Shown: positions 35,944 through 45,780, numbered from the stretch's first letter. The stretch is 64,000 bases of DNA from Deltaproteobacteria bacterium (GCA_016183065.1 JACPFF010000019.1:1-64000); one strand, 5' to 3'. Numbers and translations are program-made. Notes: generated by a model not told the origin, from the letters alone.

Positions 35944-37935
35944 ATGCGTGCTGGTGAGCGATCCGATCGATCTTTGCGACTCCGACTCCTGGTGGTTGGC
36001 GGGATACTCGCGCTCGGGTTTGGCATCGTGATCGTTCGCAGCCTCCATCTTCATCTGATGCCGCAGGGAAATCTGCAATGGATTGCGGAGAAACAATACA
36101 ATGCGGTGATTCCAATGGCGCAGCGTCGGGGAAAGATTGTCGATGCCAGGGGACGCGAACTGGCCGTGAGCGTTCCCGTCAAGTCGGTGTTTGCCGATCC
36201 CACGGTCATTCTTGATGCCGCAGCGGCGCTCGGCGCCATCGAATCTATCCTCCCCCTGGGCAAAGAGCGGTCGCGCATTGAACGACGCATGACGTCGCAT
36301 GGAAAATTTGCGTGGATCAAGCGCGGACTCGCGCCCGGGGTGGCGGACAAGATCGAGGCGCTCAACATACCCGGCATTCATTTTATTGAGGAGAGTCGCC
36401 GTGTCTATCCGAACGGCGAACTGGCGAGTCAACTGCTCGGCGCGGTCGGGTATGATGCCGAACCGCTGGCCGGTCTCGAATTGACCTATGACCGGTATCT
36501 GCGGACGACCGCGCGCATGATGACCTATCGTCGCGATGCGCGCGGCCGGATCTATTTCTCGCCGGTCGGATTCGATGCGCAGCAAAACGTCGGTACCGTG
36601 CAGCTCACGATCGACAAGATCATCCAGTATGTCACGGAACAGGCGGTGCAACGATCGGCGGAAGAAACAGAGGCGGCCTCTGTGATGGCCGTCGTGGTCG
36701 AGGTGTCGACCGGTCGCATTCTGGCCATGGCGAGCCGACCCACCTTCGATCCCAATGTCTATTACAAATATCCGCAATCATCGTGGCGAAATCGCATTGT
36801 CACCGACATGTACGAACCGGGATCGATCTTCAAGGTTTTGGTGGCCTCGGCGGCCATTGATGGCCATATTCCGCCATCGGACACGTTCGATTGCGAGCAT
36901 GGCAGTATCCGCATCGGCAATGCCGTCTTGCGGGACCACGGGGCATCGTACGGATTGTTGTCCATGCCGGAGATCATCAAGGTCTCGAGCAACATCGGGG
37001 CCTACAAGATTGCCCGGCGCCTCGGGAAAGACGCGGTCGCACAGGCGTTGGGGCGTTTCGGGATTGGGGCAAAATCCACCATCGATTTTCCGGGTGAAAC
37101 CGCGGGCATGTTTCGTGCCGACGGCGCGTGGCAGCCGGTCGAATTCGCCACTATCGCCTTTGGACAGGGCGTTGCCGTGACCCCATTGCAAATGGCCATG
37201 GCCTTTGCCGCCATTGCGAATGGTGGACGGCTCATGCGTCCCTATGTGGTGGAACGTATCGTCGATCACGAGGGGGCCGTCGTCTATTCCGCACAGCCCA
37301 CCGTGCGCCAGCAGGCGATCGCCTCCGAGACGGCCATGACGGTCCGCGCCATGTTGCGCGGTGTCGTGGAGCCGGGAGGGACCGGAACGTTGGCCGCGTC
37401 ATCGCTCTATCTCGTCGCCGGGAAGACCGGCACGGCACAAAAGGCCCGCACGGATGGCAAAGGCTATGCGCCGGGAAAATATTTTTCTTCCTTTGTCGGG
37501 CTTGCGCCGTTCGAGGCACCACGCATTGCCGTTTTCGTCGGTGTCGACGAACCGCGCGGTCGCTATTATGGCGGCACGGTCGCGGGACCGGTCTTCCGCA
37601 GTATTGTCGAGGCGACCTTGCAATACCTTGAGGTCCCGACGACCGGAGCGCCCATTATATTGGCAAAAGATGCGCCGTCGTCGTCTCCGTCTGCACCAGG
37701 TGAGGGCGTGAACGAGAGCGGGGATGAACGGCAATTCCATGCTCTGCTGGATGGAGATGTCGTGGTGCCCAATCTTCGGGGACTCTCGGTGCGTCATGTG
37801 TTGCGGCTCGTGCATGAATTGAATGTGCCGGTGACATTTGCCGGGAGTGGCGTGGTGATCGCACAAAAACCGGGTGCCGGAGAGCGGGTCGGTGAACGAT
37901 CCCCGCTCCACGTTGAGTTTGCCATGCCGCAATAG
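35944..37935 (+). CDS. ftsI: Division-specific transpeptidase FtsI (PBP3) with PASTA domain
   Basis: A 663-residue class B penicillin-binding protein that crosslinks septal peptidoglycan. After one N-terminal membrane helix come the PBP dimer domain and the transpeptidase domain, with S294-I-F-K297, S348-S-N350 and K494-T-G-T497. A PASTA domain occupies about residues 597-661 (VVPNLRGLSVRHVLRLVHE). PASTA-tailed FtsI is usual in Firmicutes and some deltaproteobacterial groups but not in enterobacteria. The gene begins 2 bp after ftsL. Confidence 0.96.
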   Translation: MRAGERSDRSLRLRLLVVGGILALGFGIVIVRSLHLHLMPQGNLQWIAEKQYNAVIPMAQRRGKIVDARGRELAVSVPVKSVFADPTVILDAAAALGAIESILPLGKERSRIERRMTSHGKFAWIKRGLAPGVADKIEALNIPGIHFIEESRRVYPNGELASQLLGAVGYDAEPLAGLELTYDRYLRTTARMMTYRRDARGRIYFSPVGFDAQQNVGTVQLTIDKIIQYVTEQAVQRSAEETEAASVMAVVVEVSTGRILAMASRPTFDPNVYYKYPQSSWRNRIVTDMYEPGSIFKVLVASAAIDGHIPPSDTFDCEHGSIRIGNAVLRDHGASYGLLSMPEIIKVSSNIGAYKIARRLGKDAVAQALGRFGIGAKSTIDFPGETAGMFRADGAWQPVEFATIAFGQGVAVTPLQMAMAFAAIANGGRLMRPYVVERIVDHEGAVVYSAQPTVRQQAIASETAMTVRAMLRGVVEPGGTGTLAASSLYLVAGKTGTAQKARTDGKGYAPGKYFSSFVGLAPFEAPRIAVFVGVDEPRGRYYGGTVAGPVFRSIVEATLQYLEVPTTGAPIILAKDAPSSSPSAPGEGVNESGDERQFHALLDGDVVVPNLRGLSVRHVLRLVHELNVPVTFAGSGVVIAQKPGAGERVGERSPLHVEFAMPQ

Positions 37936-37958
37936 CGAAGACGTTGTGTGAAAGGGAT

Positions 37959-39470
37959 ATGAAGACGACAGGTGATACCACGAGACCGCCGCGACCACTC
38001 TCGAGACTTCTCGCAGGGTTGGCACCACGGCAGGTCATTGGCGATACGGAAGCGATGATTACGTCGCTCGCGTATCACACGGAAGCGGTCCGTCCGCAGG
38101 GACTGTTTGCGGCCCTGCGTGGTGCCAAGGTCGATGGCCATCACTACCTTGCCGCCGCGATTGCCAGGGGGGCACGGGCGGTCCTTGTGGAGGAGCGGGT
38201 CGCCGTCCCTGCCGGGATTACGCAGGTGGTCGTGGAGAACGCGCGCGTGGCCCTGGGCCATTGCGCTGCGCAATGGTTCGATGACCCCACCGCGGCCATG
38301 ACCGTGGTGGGGATTACCGGGACCAATGGCAAGACGACGATGACCTATCTGCTCGAATCGATCTGGCGGGCCGCGGGCTTCTTGCCCGCCGTCATCGGCA
38401 CAATCCACTATCGGTACGGCACCACGTGCCATGCTGCGCCGGCGACCACACCGGAATCATACGACATGCAGAAGCTCTGCGCCGACATGCGCGCCGCCGG
38501 GGTCACGCACGTGGCCATGGAGGTCTCGTCCCATGGCTTGTCGCAGCACCGGGTGGATGCCTGTCATTTCACCGGGGCGGTATGGACCAATCTGTCACAG
38601 GATCATCTCGATTACCACGGAGATATGCAGGCCTACGGGGCCGCCAAAGAGCGCCTCTTCGCGCTCGTCGGACGTGAGGGGAAGGGGTTCGCGGTCCTGA
38701 ATCGTGACGATGCAGCGGCCCAACAGATGGCGGGTCGTTGCACCGCGCCGCTCTCCTGGTATGGACTCACCGCGGGCGATTATCGGCCGAGCACATGGCG
38801 TTCGACCCTCTCCGGGATTCGCGCGACGATCGAAACGCCGCGTGGGCCCCTGACTGTGACGTCGCCACTGGTGGGTGCATTCAACCTGTCGAATATTCTG
38901 GCCGCAGTGGCGGTGGCTGAGGCTCTGCAGATTGCACCAGCCGCGATCGAAACGGGGGTGGCCGGGATGACACAGGTTCCAGGACGATTGGAACGGATAC
39001 ACACGGAGAACGGTGTGACGATTTTTGTCGATTATGCCCACACGCCGGCGGCGTTGCAAAGCGTGTTGCAGACACTGCGACCTCTGACAACGGGCCGGCT
39101 CATCACGGTATTTGGGTGTGGCGGTGATCGCGATGCGACCAAGCGGCCCATCATGGGACAGGTCGCGGCAACGGGGAGTGACGTGGTTGTGGTCACATCG
39201 GATAACCCCCGCAGTGAAGATCCCCAGGCCATCATCGCGCAGATTGTCGCGGGAATGGGCGAACATTGCCGCGACGCTGCGGTGGTCGAACCGGACCGCC
39301 GGACGGCCATTGCCCAGGCGCTGCGTCAGGCCACCGCAGGCGATGTCGTGCTGGTCGCCGGCAAGGGCCATGAAGACTATCAAATTATCGGCACTGAGCG
39401 GAGGCACTTCGATGACCGGGAGGTGATCCGGGAGTGCCTTGAGGATGCGCACCATGCAATGCACGGTTGA
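37959..39470 (+). CDS. murE: UDP-MurNAc-tripeptide (meso-DAP) ligase
   Basis: A 503-residue Mur ligase adding meso-diaminopimelate to UDP-MurNAc-dipeptide. The ATP loop is GITGTNGKTTMTYLLE. The DNPR motif (SDNPRSEDP) marks DAP rather than lysine specificity. The ATG at 37959 follows GAAAGGG; a TTG further upstream is less likely. Its 3-prime end overlaps murF by 17 bp. Confidence 0.96.
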   Translation: MKTTGDTTRPPRPLSRLLAGLAPRQVIGDTEAMITSLAYHTEAVRPQGLFAALRGAKVDGHHYLAAAIARGARAVLVEERVAVPAGITQVVVENARVALGHCAAQWFDDPTAAMTVVGITGTNGKTTMTYLLESIWRAAGFLPAVIGTIHYRYGTTCHAAPATTPESYDMQKLCADMRAAGVTHVAMEVSSHGLSQHRVDACHFTGAVWTNLSQDHLDYHGDMQAYGAAKERLFALVGREGKGFAVLNRDDAAAQQMAGRCTAPLSWYGLTAGDYRPSTWRSTLSGIRATIETPRGPLTVTSPLVGAFNLSNILAAVAVAEALQIAPAAIETGVAGMTQVPGRLERIHTENGVTIFVDYAHTPAALQSVLQTLRPLTTGRLITVFGCGGDRDATKRPIMGQVAATGSDVVVVTSDNPRSEDPQAIIAQIVAGMGEHCRDAAVVEPDRRTAIAQALRQATAGDVVLVAGKGHEDYQIIGTERRHFDDREVIRECLEDAHHAMHG

Positions 39471-41046
39471 CGAAATCCGGCGTGTGACACAGGGAGCGGT
39501 CGTGCACGAGGGGGCCGACGCGTCGGTCACGGCCGTGCAGATTGATTCACGCCACTTTCGCGACGGGAGTTGGTTCATCGCCATTCCAGGGCTCCACTTT
39601 GATGGGCACGATTTTGTCGCTTCCGTGTTGGCACAGGGGGCCCGCGGCGTGATTCTGGCGCGCAATCGTATGACCCCTGCCATTGCCCAGGCGGTCGCCC
39701 AGGCCGCTGCGCGACCGTGGATCTTGCAGGTGGAGGATACGGTCGTTGCCCTGGGGGCCATTGCCGCGGCCTGGCGGCAACACTGCAGGGCGACGACCTG
39801 CGTGGGCATTACGGGAAGCAATGGCAAGTCGACGACCAAAGAGATGATCGCCACCATTGCAGGGGCTCACGTCGCCCCCTCCAGCGGCAAAGCCGCTGGA
39901 GCCTCCCCCTCAGCGCCGCGGTGCGGCTGGGTCGTGGGGCCCCGGACGTCAGTCCGGGGGGTGTCGTGCTCCGGCGAAGCCTCCTCCCAGGATGCCACGG
40001 GCGTGAGCCCGTGGGGCCCCACCATTGCAGGAGTGGGCGGGCCGGTCCTGAAGACCGAGGGCAACTTCAACAATCTGATCGGACTGCCGCTGACACTGCT
40101 CAGACTCGAGACTCCACATGTCGTAGCTGTGGTGGAAATGGGGATGAGCGCTGCCGGCGAAATTGCGCGGCTGACGACCGTGCTCGATCCCGATGTGGGG
40201 CTCATCACGAACATTTCCGCCGCGCATTTGGAGACGCTCTTGTCGATCGAGAATGTGGCGGGGGCCAAGGGGGAATTGTTTGCCACCATGCGCCCCGATC
40301 GGACGATTGTCGTGAATGCGGAAGATCCGTGGGTCTGTCAGGTGGCCGAGCACTATCGTGGTCGGAAGATCACCTTCGGGATGAAAAACGGGTGCGATGT
40401 GCAATTTGGACGGGTCTCATCAACGGGGCTTTCAACGTCGGTCCTGTCGTTCTACGTGGCGGGGAAGGAATATCATGCGACCATTCCGGTGCCGGGAACA
40501 CACAATGTCATGAACGCCCTGGCCGCCACGGCGGTGGCGCTGGCCTGCCGGATTCCCATGGAGACCGTGGTGGAGCGACTGCCGCATTTTACCCCCATGC
40601 GGATGCGGATGGAACGCGTCCAGCTCGAGAACGGTGTCCAGGTGATCAACGACTCGTACAATGCCAATCCGGAATCGATGGCGGCCGCATTCCGCACGGT
40701 GAGTGCTGCGCGACGGGCCGGACGATTTTTTGCCGTGCTTGGCGATATGCTTGAGCTGGGTCCGCAGGCAGGCGCCTGTCATCGCGCGCTCGGGGCGCAG
40801 GCGCATGCCTCTGGCGTGGATCGGCTCTTCGTCATCGGGTTGCATGCGCGCGATGTGGCCGAAGGGGCGCGCCAGGCCGGCATGGCGGCGGATGCGGTGC
40901 TCGCCACGGAAGCGGACAAGACAATGTTGCAGGACGCTGTGCGGAGTGCGGTGACCCGTGGCGACGTCGTGCTCGTGAAGGGATCGCGCGGCATGGAAAT
41001 GGAACGCGTCGTGGAATTTCTCAAACGTGAAATAGGAGTCTGTTAA
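39454..41046 (+). CDS. murF: UDP-MurNAc-tripeptide:D-Ala-D-Ala ligase with in-frame repeat insertion
   Basis: MurF adds D-Ala-D-Ala to UDP-MurNAc-tripeptide. The 530-residue protein has the ATP loop GITGSNGKSTTKEMIATIA, then 53 repeat-encoded residues (137-189), then VLKTEGNFNNLIG, which normally follows the loop after a few residues. Without the insertion and duplicated TIA the protein is 474 residues, normal for the family. The rest (NDSYNANPESM, LGDMLELG) is intact and no frame or stop defect is visible, so the gene is probably functional with an extra surface loop. GAGG at 39441-39444 supports the ATG at 39454. Confidence 0.95.
   Translation: MQCTVDEIRRVTQGAVVHEGADASVTAVQIDSRHFRDGSWFIAIPGLHFDGHDFVASVLAQGARGVILARNRMTPAIAQAVAQAAARPWILQVEDTVVALGAIAAAWRQHCRATTCVGITGSNGKSTTKEMIATIAGAHVAPSSGKAAGASPSAPRCGWVVGPRTSVRGVSCSGEASSQDATGVSPWGPTIAGVGGPVLKTEGNFNNLIGLPLTLLRLETPHVVAVVEMGMSAAGEIARLTTVLDPDVGLITNISAAHLETLLSIENVAGAKGELFATMRPDRTIVVNAEDPWVCQVAEHYRGRKITFGMKNGCDVQFGRVSSTGLSTSVLSFYVAGKEYHATIPVPGTHNVMNALAATAVALACRIPMETVVERLPHFTPMRMRMERVQLENGVQVINDSYNANPESMAAAFRTVSAARRAGRFFAVLGDMLELGPQAGACHRALGAQAHASGVDRLFVIGLHARDVAEGARQAGMAADAVLATEADKTMLQDAVRSAVTRGDVVLVKGSRGMEMERVVEFLKREIGVC
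39862..40020 (+). repeat. 159-bp palindromic element inserted in murF
   Basis: The element runs from GGGGCTCACG to GTGGGGCCCC. Its ends are imperfect inverted repeats. The hairpin CTCCAGCGGC-aaa-GCCGCTGGAG and the palindrome CCCCGGACgtcaGTCCGGGG lie inside. It is flanked by a perfect 9-bp direct repeat, ACCATTGCA at 39853-39861 and 40021-40029. It starts on a codon boundary and has no stop in the murF frame. It is about 95 percent identical (8 differences) to the copy in the lytic transglycosylase gene. Confidence 0.93.
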
Positions 41047-42150
41047 ATGCTCTATCATTGGCTCTATCCATTGCATGAACATCTCGTCGGGTTCACGATC
41101 TTTCAGTTCATCACCTTTCGGACGTTCATGGCGATTTTTACCGCGCTCGGCATTTATCTCTTCTGCGGGGCGCCGATGATTCGCTGGCTCGCCCGCCGGC
41201 AATTCTGGCAGACCGTGCGGGATGATGGCCCGATGACCCATTTGAGCAAGGAGGGGACGCCGACCATGGGAGGGCTGCTCCTCTGGCTGGCGGTCTCGAT
41301 CTCGCTCCTGCTGTGGAGTCGCTGGGACAATTTTTACGTCCTTTTCACCGTCGCGATCGGGATTGCCTTTGGCCTCATCGGATTTTTTGATGACTATCGA
41401 AAACTGATTCTCCGGGATCCCAAGGGATTGCGGGCGCGATATAAGTTTCCGTTGCAACTGATCGTCGCCCTCCTCGCCATGCTTGTCCTGTTCGATGTCT
41501 ATCATTTCGATCGTCATCTCTCGGTGCCGTTTTTCAAGGCCGCCATGCCCGATCTGGGATGGTGGTACGTCCTGTTCGGGGCGTTGGTCATTGTGGGGAC
41601 CTCGAATGCCATGAATCTCACCGACGGGCTCGATGGATTGGTCTCCGGTCCCGGGATTATGGCCTTCCTGAGTTATGCCGTCTTTGCCTATGTCGTCGGC
41701 CATGCAACGATTGCGGAATATCTCCAGATCCCGTTTTCGCCCGGTGTTCCCGCACCGACCGGCATTCCCGGCGTGGGCGAATTGACAGTCCTGTGCGGCG
41801 CCATTGTGGGCGGGTTGATCGGATTTCTCTGGTTCAACGCACATCCTGCCATGATTTTCCTCGGCGATGTCGGCTCGCTTCCGCTCGGTGCACTCTTGGG
41901 CACCATTGCCGTTGTAGTGAAACAGGAGTTGTTGCTCCTGATCGTCGGGGGCATCTTTGTCCTCGAAACTATCTCGGTCATTGTGCAGGTCGCGTCGTTT
42001 AAACTCACCGGAAAACGGGTCTTCCGGATGGCGCCGTTGCATCATCACTTTGAACTCAAGGGGTGGCCGGAGTCACGGGTGATCGTCCGCTTTTGGATCA
42101 TTGCCCTGATACTGGCATTGATCGGTCTGACCACACTGAAGATACGCTAA
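41047..42150 (+). CDS. mraY: Phospho-MurNAc-pentapeptide transferase
   Basis: A 367-residue polytopic membrane enzyme making lipid I from UDP-MurNAc-pentapeptide and undecaprenyl phosphate. The motifs GIAFGLIGFFDDYRK (Asp-Asp), NAMNLTDGLDGL and the MAPLHHHFELKGW triple-histidine loop are intact. The start directly follows the murF stop, and the stop overlaps murD by one base (TAATG). Confidence 0.97.
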   Translation: MLYHWLYPLHEHLVGFTIFQFITFRTFMAIFTALGIYLFCGAPMIRWLARRQFWQTVRDDGPMTHLSKEGTPTMGGLLLWLAVSISLLLWSRWDNFYVLFTVAIGIAFGLIGFFDDYRKLILRDPKGLRARYKFPLQLIVALLAMLVLFDVYHFDRHLSVPFFKAAMPDLGWWYVLFGALVIVGTSNAMNLTDGLDGLVSGPGIMAFLSYAVFAYVVGHATIAEYLQIPFSPGVPAPTGIPGVGELTVLCGAIVGGLIGFLWFNAHPAMIFLGDVGSLPLGALLGTIAVVVKQELLLLIVGGIFVLETISVIVQVASFKLTGKRVFRMAPLHHHFELKGWPESRVIVRFWIIALILALIGLTTLKIR

Positions 42151-43532
42151 TGATGAACGTACGGGGACGTCACATATTGATTGTCGGTCTCGGCAAGTCC
42201 GGCATTGCCGCGGCCAGGTTTGTCGCGCAGGCCGGTGCCCTGGTGACGGTGACCGACCGTCGTGAGGAGGCGAGTCTGCGGGAGGCCTGTGCGGCGCTTG
42301 CTTCCTGGCCGATGACCTTTCATTGTGGCGGGCATGCGGAAGCCGATTTTCTCGGTGCAGAACTCATCATCGTCAGTCCCGGGGTGCCGCTGACACTGCC
42401 GCCGTTGCAGGCCGCGCGGCAGCGCGGAATCCCCATTGTCGGCGAGATGGAGCTGGCGTTGCCGTACGTGCACTGCCCGCTTGTCGCGATTATCGGCACC
42501 AACGGGAAGTCGACCACGACAAAACTGGCGGGCGATCTCTTCCGGCAGCACGGGGAAGCGGTTGTGGTGGGCGGGAATATCGGCGTGCCGCTCCTGGAGG
42601 TGACCGAACAGCTGACCACGGCGACGCGCGTGGTGCTGGAGGTGAGCAGTTATCAGGTGGAGATCACGCCACATCTCCACCCGGCCATCACGGTGTTGCT
42701 GAACGTGACGCCGGATCATCTTGATCGCTACCCGAATTTTGCTGCCTACATGGCCGCCAAAAAGGCGCTGATTGATCGGCTCGGAGAAACCGACACGGTC
42801 ATTACCAATCGGCGCGATCCGATTGCCGCGGAAATGGCGGGCACCAGCCGGGCCCGGCCCCTCTTTTTTAATGCCGTGCACCGCGAATTGCCGGAACATG
42901 ATCATGCCTGCTGGGATGGGAAGCGGATTCACGTCCGTCTGCCAGGACAACCGGCGATGACCATTCCCTGTCATCATCCCGCCATGGCCGTGCGACATTT
43001 ATGCGAAAATTTCCTGGCCGCCGCATTGGTGGGGGCCCTGGCGCGTGTACCGGCGGCGACCATGACCGTGGCCATGGATCGATTTGCCATGTTGCCGCAT
43101 CGCTGCCAGCTCGTCAGTGAATGGCAGGGGATCCGTTTTTATGACGACTCGAAAGGGACCAATGTCGGGGCCGTGGCATGTGCCCTGGAGAGTATTGCAG
43201 GCCCGATTGTATTGATTGCCGGCGGCGAGGACAAGGAGACAGGATTCGAGGCGTTGCAAGGTCCGGTCCAGCGCTGGGTCAAGCATCTGGTCCTGCTGGG
43301 GCAGGCCCGTGAGGTCATGGCGCAGGCCTTGTCATCCTCTGCGCCGGTCACGCGGGTCACCACGATGCACGAGGCGGTGCGTGCGGCAATGGCGGTGGCC
43401 GAGCGGGGCGATGCCATCCTCCTCTCGCCGGCCTGCGCGAGTTTTGACATGTATGCCAACTATGCCGAACGCGGACGGGATTTTGTGCAGTGTGTGCAAA
43501 CGTGCACAGGCCATGCGGGGACGGGACATTAA
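42150..43532 (+). CDS. murD: UDP-MurNAc-L-alanine:D-glutamate ligase
   Basis: A 460-residue Mur ligase. It has the Rossmann-like N-terminus (ILIVGLGKSGIAAARF), the ATP loop AIIGTNGKSTTTKL, VTPDHLDRY and the YDDSKGTN motif that is specific to MurD. The alternative ATG one codon later is equally possible. It overlaps mraY by one base and ends 2 bp before ftsW. Confidence 0.96.
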   Translation: MMNVRGRHILIVGLGKSGIAAARFVAQAGALVTVTDRREEASLREACAALASWPMTFHCGGHAEADFLGAELIIVSPGVPLTLPPLQAARQRGIPIVGEMELALPYVHCPLVAIIGTNGKSTTTKLAGDLFRQHGEAVVVGGNIGVPLLEVTEQLTTATRVVLEVSSYQVEITPHLHPAITVLLNVTPDHLDRYPNFAAYMAAKKALIDRLGETDTVITNRRDPIAAEMAGTSRARPLFFNAVHRELPEHDHACWDGKRIHVRLPGQPAMTIPCHHPAMAVRHLCENFLAAALVGALARVPAATMTVAMDRFAMLPHRCQLVSEWQGIRFYDDSKGTNVGAVACALESIAGPIVLIAGGEDKETGFEALQGPVQRWVKHLVLLGQAREVMAQALSSSAPVTRVTTMHEAVRAAMAVAERGDAILLSPACASFDMYANYAERGRDFVQCVQTCTGHAGTGH

Positions 43533-43534
43533 CG

Positions 43535-44659
43535 ATGCAACGAACGCATTTTGATTATTGGCTCCTCTTTTCCGCCATCCTTTTGAGCGCCGCGGGCATT
43601 GTCATGGTCTACAGTTCTAGTGCCGTCCTTGCCGCAGACCGCTACGGAGACACCTACTATTTTCTGAAAAAAGAATTGTTTTTTGTGGTCATCGGCATCG
43701 GCGTGACCGTCTGCATGGCCCGCATCCCCTATGGAGTGTTGCGCCATGGGGTCTATCCGCTCCTCGCCGTGACCCTCGGGCTCGTCCTCCTGACCTACGT
43801 GCCAGGCTTGCGCGCTGTGGCGAGCGGTGCCGCGCGGTGGCTCCATCTTGGCCCGATCACCTTCCAGCCCTCGGAAATATTGAAGGTCGCCTTCGTGATC
43901 TTCATGGCCTATTCGCTCGAAAAAAAGATCGAAAAAATCGACCGCTTCGGCGTCGGCGTGCTGCCACATCTGGCGATTGCTGGGCTGGCATGCCTCCTGG
44001 TCTTGGGACAACGCGATTTTGGCGCGGCCTTTGTGATCGGTTCGATGCTCATGATCATGCTCTTTGCCGGGGGTGTCCGGCCGCTCTACCTGACGGCGAT
44101 CGGTTTGTTGACCCTGCCGTTTGCGTATTATGCCATTGCCGGTATGCCCTATCGTCGCCAGCGGATTTTGGCCTTTCTCGATCCTTGGAGTGACCGTTAC
44201 GGATCGGGCTTCCAGATCATCCAGTCGCTCATTTCGTTTCATCAGGGCGGTGTCTGGGGTCGCGGGCTCGGCGAGGGACAACAAAAACTTTTTTATCTTC
44301 CCGAGGCCCATACGGACTTTATTGCGGCCGTTTTGGGCGAGGAACTCGGCCTCGTCGGGGTCCTCGCCATTATCCTCCTCTTTGCCATTTTTGCCATGCG
44401 CGGATTGATCGTTGCCTGGCGGGCGCCCGACCTATTTGGTCGGTACCTGGCGCTCGGACTGACGACGCTGGTTGCCTGGCAGGCGTTGGCCAATCTGAGT
44501 GTCGTGATGGGCCTCCTCCCGACCAAAGGGATGGTTTTGCCGTTTATCAGCTATGGGGGATCCTCGCTGCTGATTACATTTTTTACCATGGGGATTTTGT
44601 TTAACGTCTCCACCTTCCGTCGCGGACCGAATGGCAGTCTGCGCGCGCGGGGGGGATGA
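43535..44659 (+). CDS. ftsW: Septal peptidoglycan polymerase FtsW
   Basis: A 374-residue SEDS-family glycosyltransferase with about ten membrane segments. The family hallmarks QPSEILKVAFVIF, DFGAAFVIG, the loop PEAHTDFIAAVLGEELG and the C-terminal LPFISYGGSSLL are visible. It polymerises lipid II with FtsI at the septum. The stop overlaps the murG start (ATGA). Confidence 0.96.
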   Translation: MQRTHFDYWLLFSAILLSAAGIVMVYSSSAVLAADRYGDTYYFLKKELFFVVIGIGVTVCMARIPYGVLRHGVYPLLAVTLGLVLLTYVPGLRAVASGAARWLHLGPITFQPSEILKVAFVIFMAYSLEKKIEKIDRFGVGVLPHLAIAGLACLLVLGQRDFGAAFVIGSMLMIMLFAGGVRPLYLTAIGLLTLPFAYYAIAGMPYRRQRILAFLDPWSDRYGSGFQIIQSLISFHQGGVWGRGLGEGQQKLFYLPEAHTDFIAAVLGEELGLVGVLAIILLFAIFAMRGLIVAWRAPDLFGRYLALGLTTLVAWQALANLSVVMGLLPTKGMVLPFISYGGSSLLITFFTMGILFNVSTFRRGPNGSLRARGG

Positions 44660-45780
44660 TGGGGTTGCGCGTGTTGCTGACGGGTGGAGGAACGGGCGGG
44701 CATATTTTCCCGGCAATGGCCATTGCCGAGGCTCTGCTCCAGCAGGCGGGGGTGAGTGAGATTGCCTTTGTGGGCCGTGCCGAGGGATTTGAGGCGCGCG
44801 TGGTGGGCACCCGCGGATGGCCATTCTTTGCGATTCCCGCGGCCCCGCTCAAGCGGATCGGGTGGCGACGACAATTGCAGGGAATGGGAACATTGCTGCG
44901 CGCGGCCATGGCCTCATGGCGATTGCTCCGCCGATGGCGGCCCACCATTGTCGTGGGGACCGGTGGGTACGTGTCCGGTCCGCTCCTGATCATGGCGAGG
45001 CTCCTCCGGATCCCCACGGTCATTCACGAGCAGAATAGTATTCCCGGGCTGACCAATCGCTGGTTGGGACGGTCCGTGCGTCGGGTCTGCATCACTTTTG
45101 CGGAATCGATGCGCTATTTTCCGCGGCGCAAAGTGGTCGACACCGGCCTGCCGATCCGTGCGGCCCTGGTCCATGCCGCCGCAGAGCGGAACACACTGCC
45201 AGACCCGCCCACACTGCTGGTCATTGGCGGATCACAGGGCGCGCAACGGATGAATGCCTTGATGCTGGAGATGTTGCCACACTTGCGAGCGACCCTCCCC
45301 CGCTGTCGCGTGATTCACCAGACCGGGGCAACGGCCGATCGCCAGGCCGTGGCAGAGGCCTACCGTCGGGCACACTTTGACGCCACGGTGGTGCCCTTCA
45401 TTGACGAAATGGAAAAGGTCTACCCGCATGCCAGCCTGGCCATCAGTCGGGCCGGGGCCGGGAGTCTGGCCGAATTGGCGCTCTTTGGTGTCCCGGCCAT
45501 TCTCGTCCCCTATCCCTATGCCGCGGACAATCACCAGGAGCAGAATGCGCGGGAGGTCGTGGCGTGCGGGGGCGCGCTCCTGCTGCGCGAACAGGACGCG
45601 ACACCGGAACGGCTCGGGGAGCTCTGCAACGGATTGTTGCGGGAACCGCACCGTTTGCAACAGATGCGTGAGGCCATGCGGCGCCAGGCGCGGCCCGATG
45701 CGGCGACACGCGTGGCAACGATCTGCATCGACATGGGGCAACCACACGGGGCCTCGCATACGAAAGGGTGTGCGGCATAA
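44656..45780 (+). CDS. murG: Lipid II synthase (UDP-GlcNAc transferase) MurG
   Basis: A 374-residue GT28 enzyme that converts lipid I to lipid II on the inner membrane. The G-loops GGGTGGHIFPA and GTGGYVSGP, the third GGSQGAQRMN, and the C-terminal SRAGAGSLAELALFGVP with DNHQEQNA are all intact. Start is coupled to the ftsW stop. The last about 15 residues are family-variable. Confidence 0.96.
   Translation: MMGLRVLLTGGGTGGHIFPAMAIAEALLQQAGVSEIAFVGRAEGFEARVVGTRGWPFFAIPAAPLKRIGWRRQLQGMGTLLRAAMASWRLLRRWRPTIVVGTGGYVSGPLLIMARLLRIPTVIHEQNSIPGLTNRWLGRSVRRVCITFAESMRYFPRRKVVDTGLPIRAALVHAAAERNTLPDPPTLLVIGGSQGAQRMNALMLEMLPHLRATLPRCRVIHQTGATADRQAVAEAYRRAHFDATVVPFIDEMEKVYPHASLAISRAGAGSLAELALFGVPAILVPYPYAADNHQEQNAREVVACGGALLLREQDATPERLGELCNGLLREPHRLQQMREAMRRQARPDAATRVATICIDMGQPHGASHTKGCAA

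Noticed and set aside
35443-36777. 444-codon open frame antisense to ftsL and ftsI
   Set aside because: It overlaps conserved genes fully and has no ribosome site or family motif.
39862-40020. Intein or group I/II intron in murF
   Set aside because: At 159 bp it is far too short, lacks splice-junction residues or ribozyme core, and stays in frame without removal.
40432-42048. 538-codon open frame antisense to murF and mraY
   Set aside because: Both sense genes are complete; the antisense peptide has shadow-type composition.
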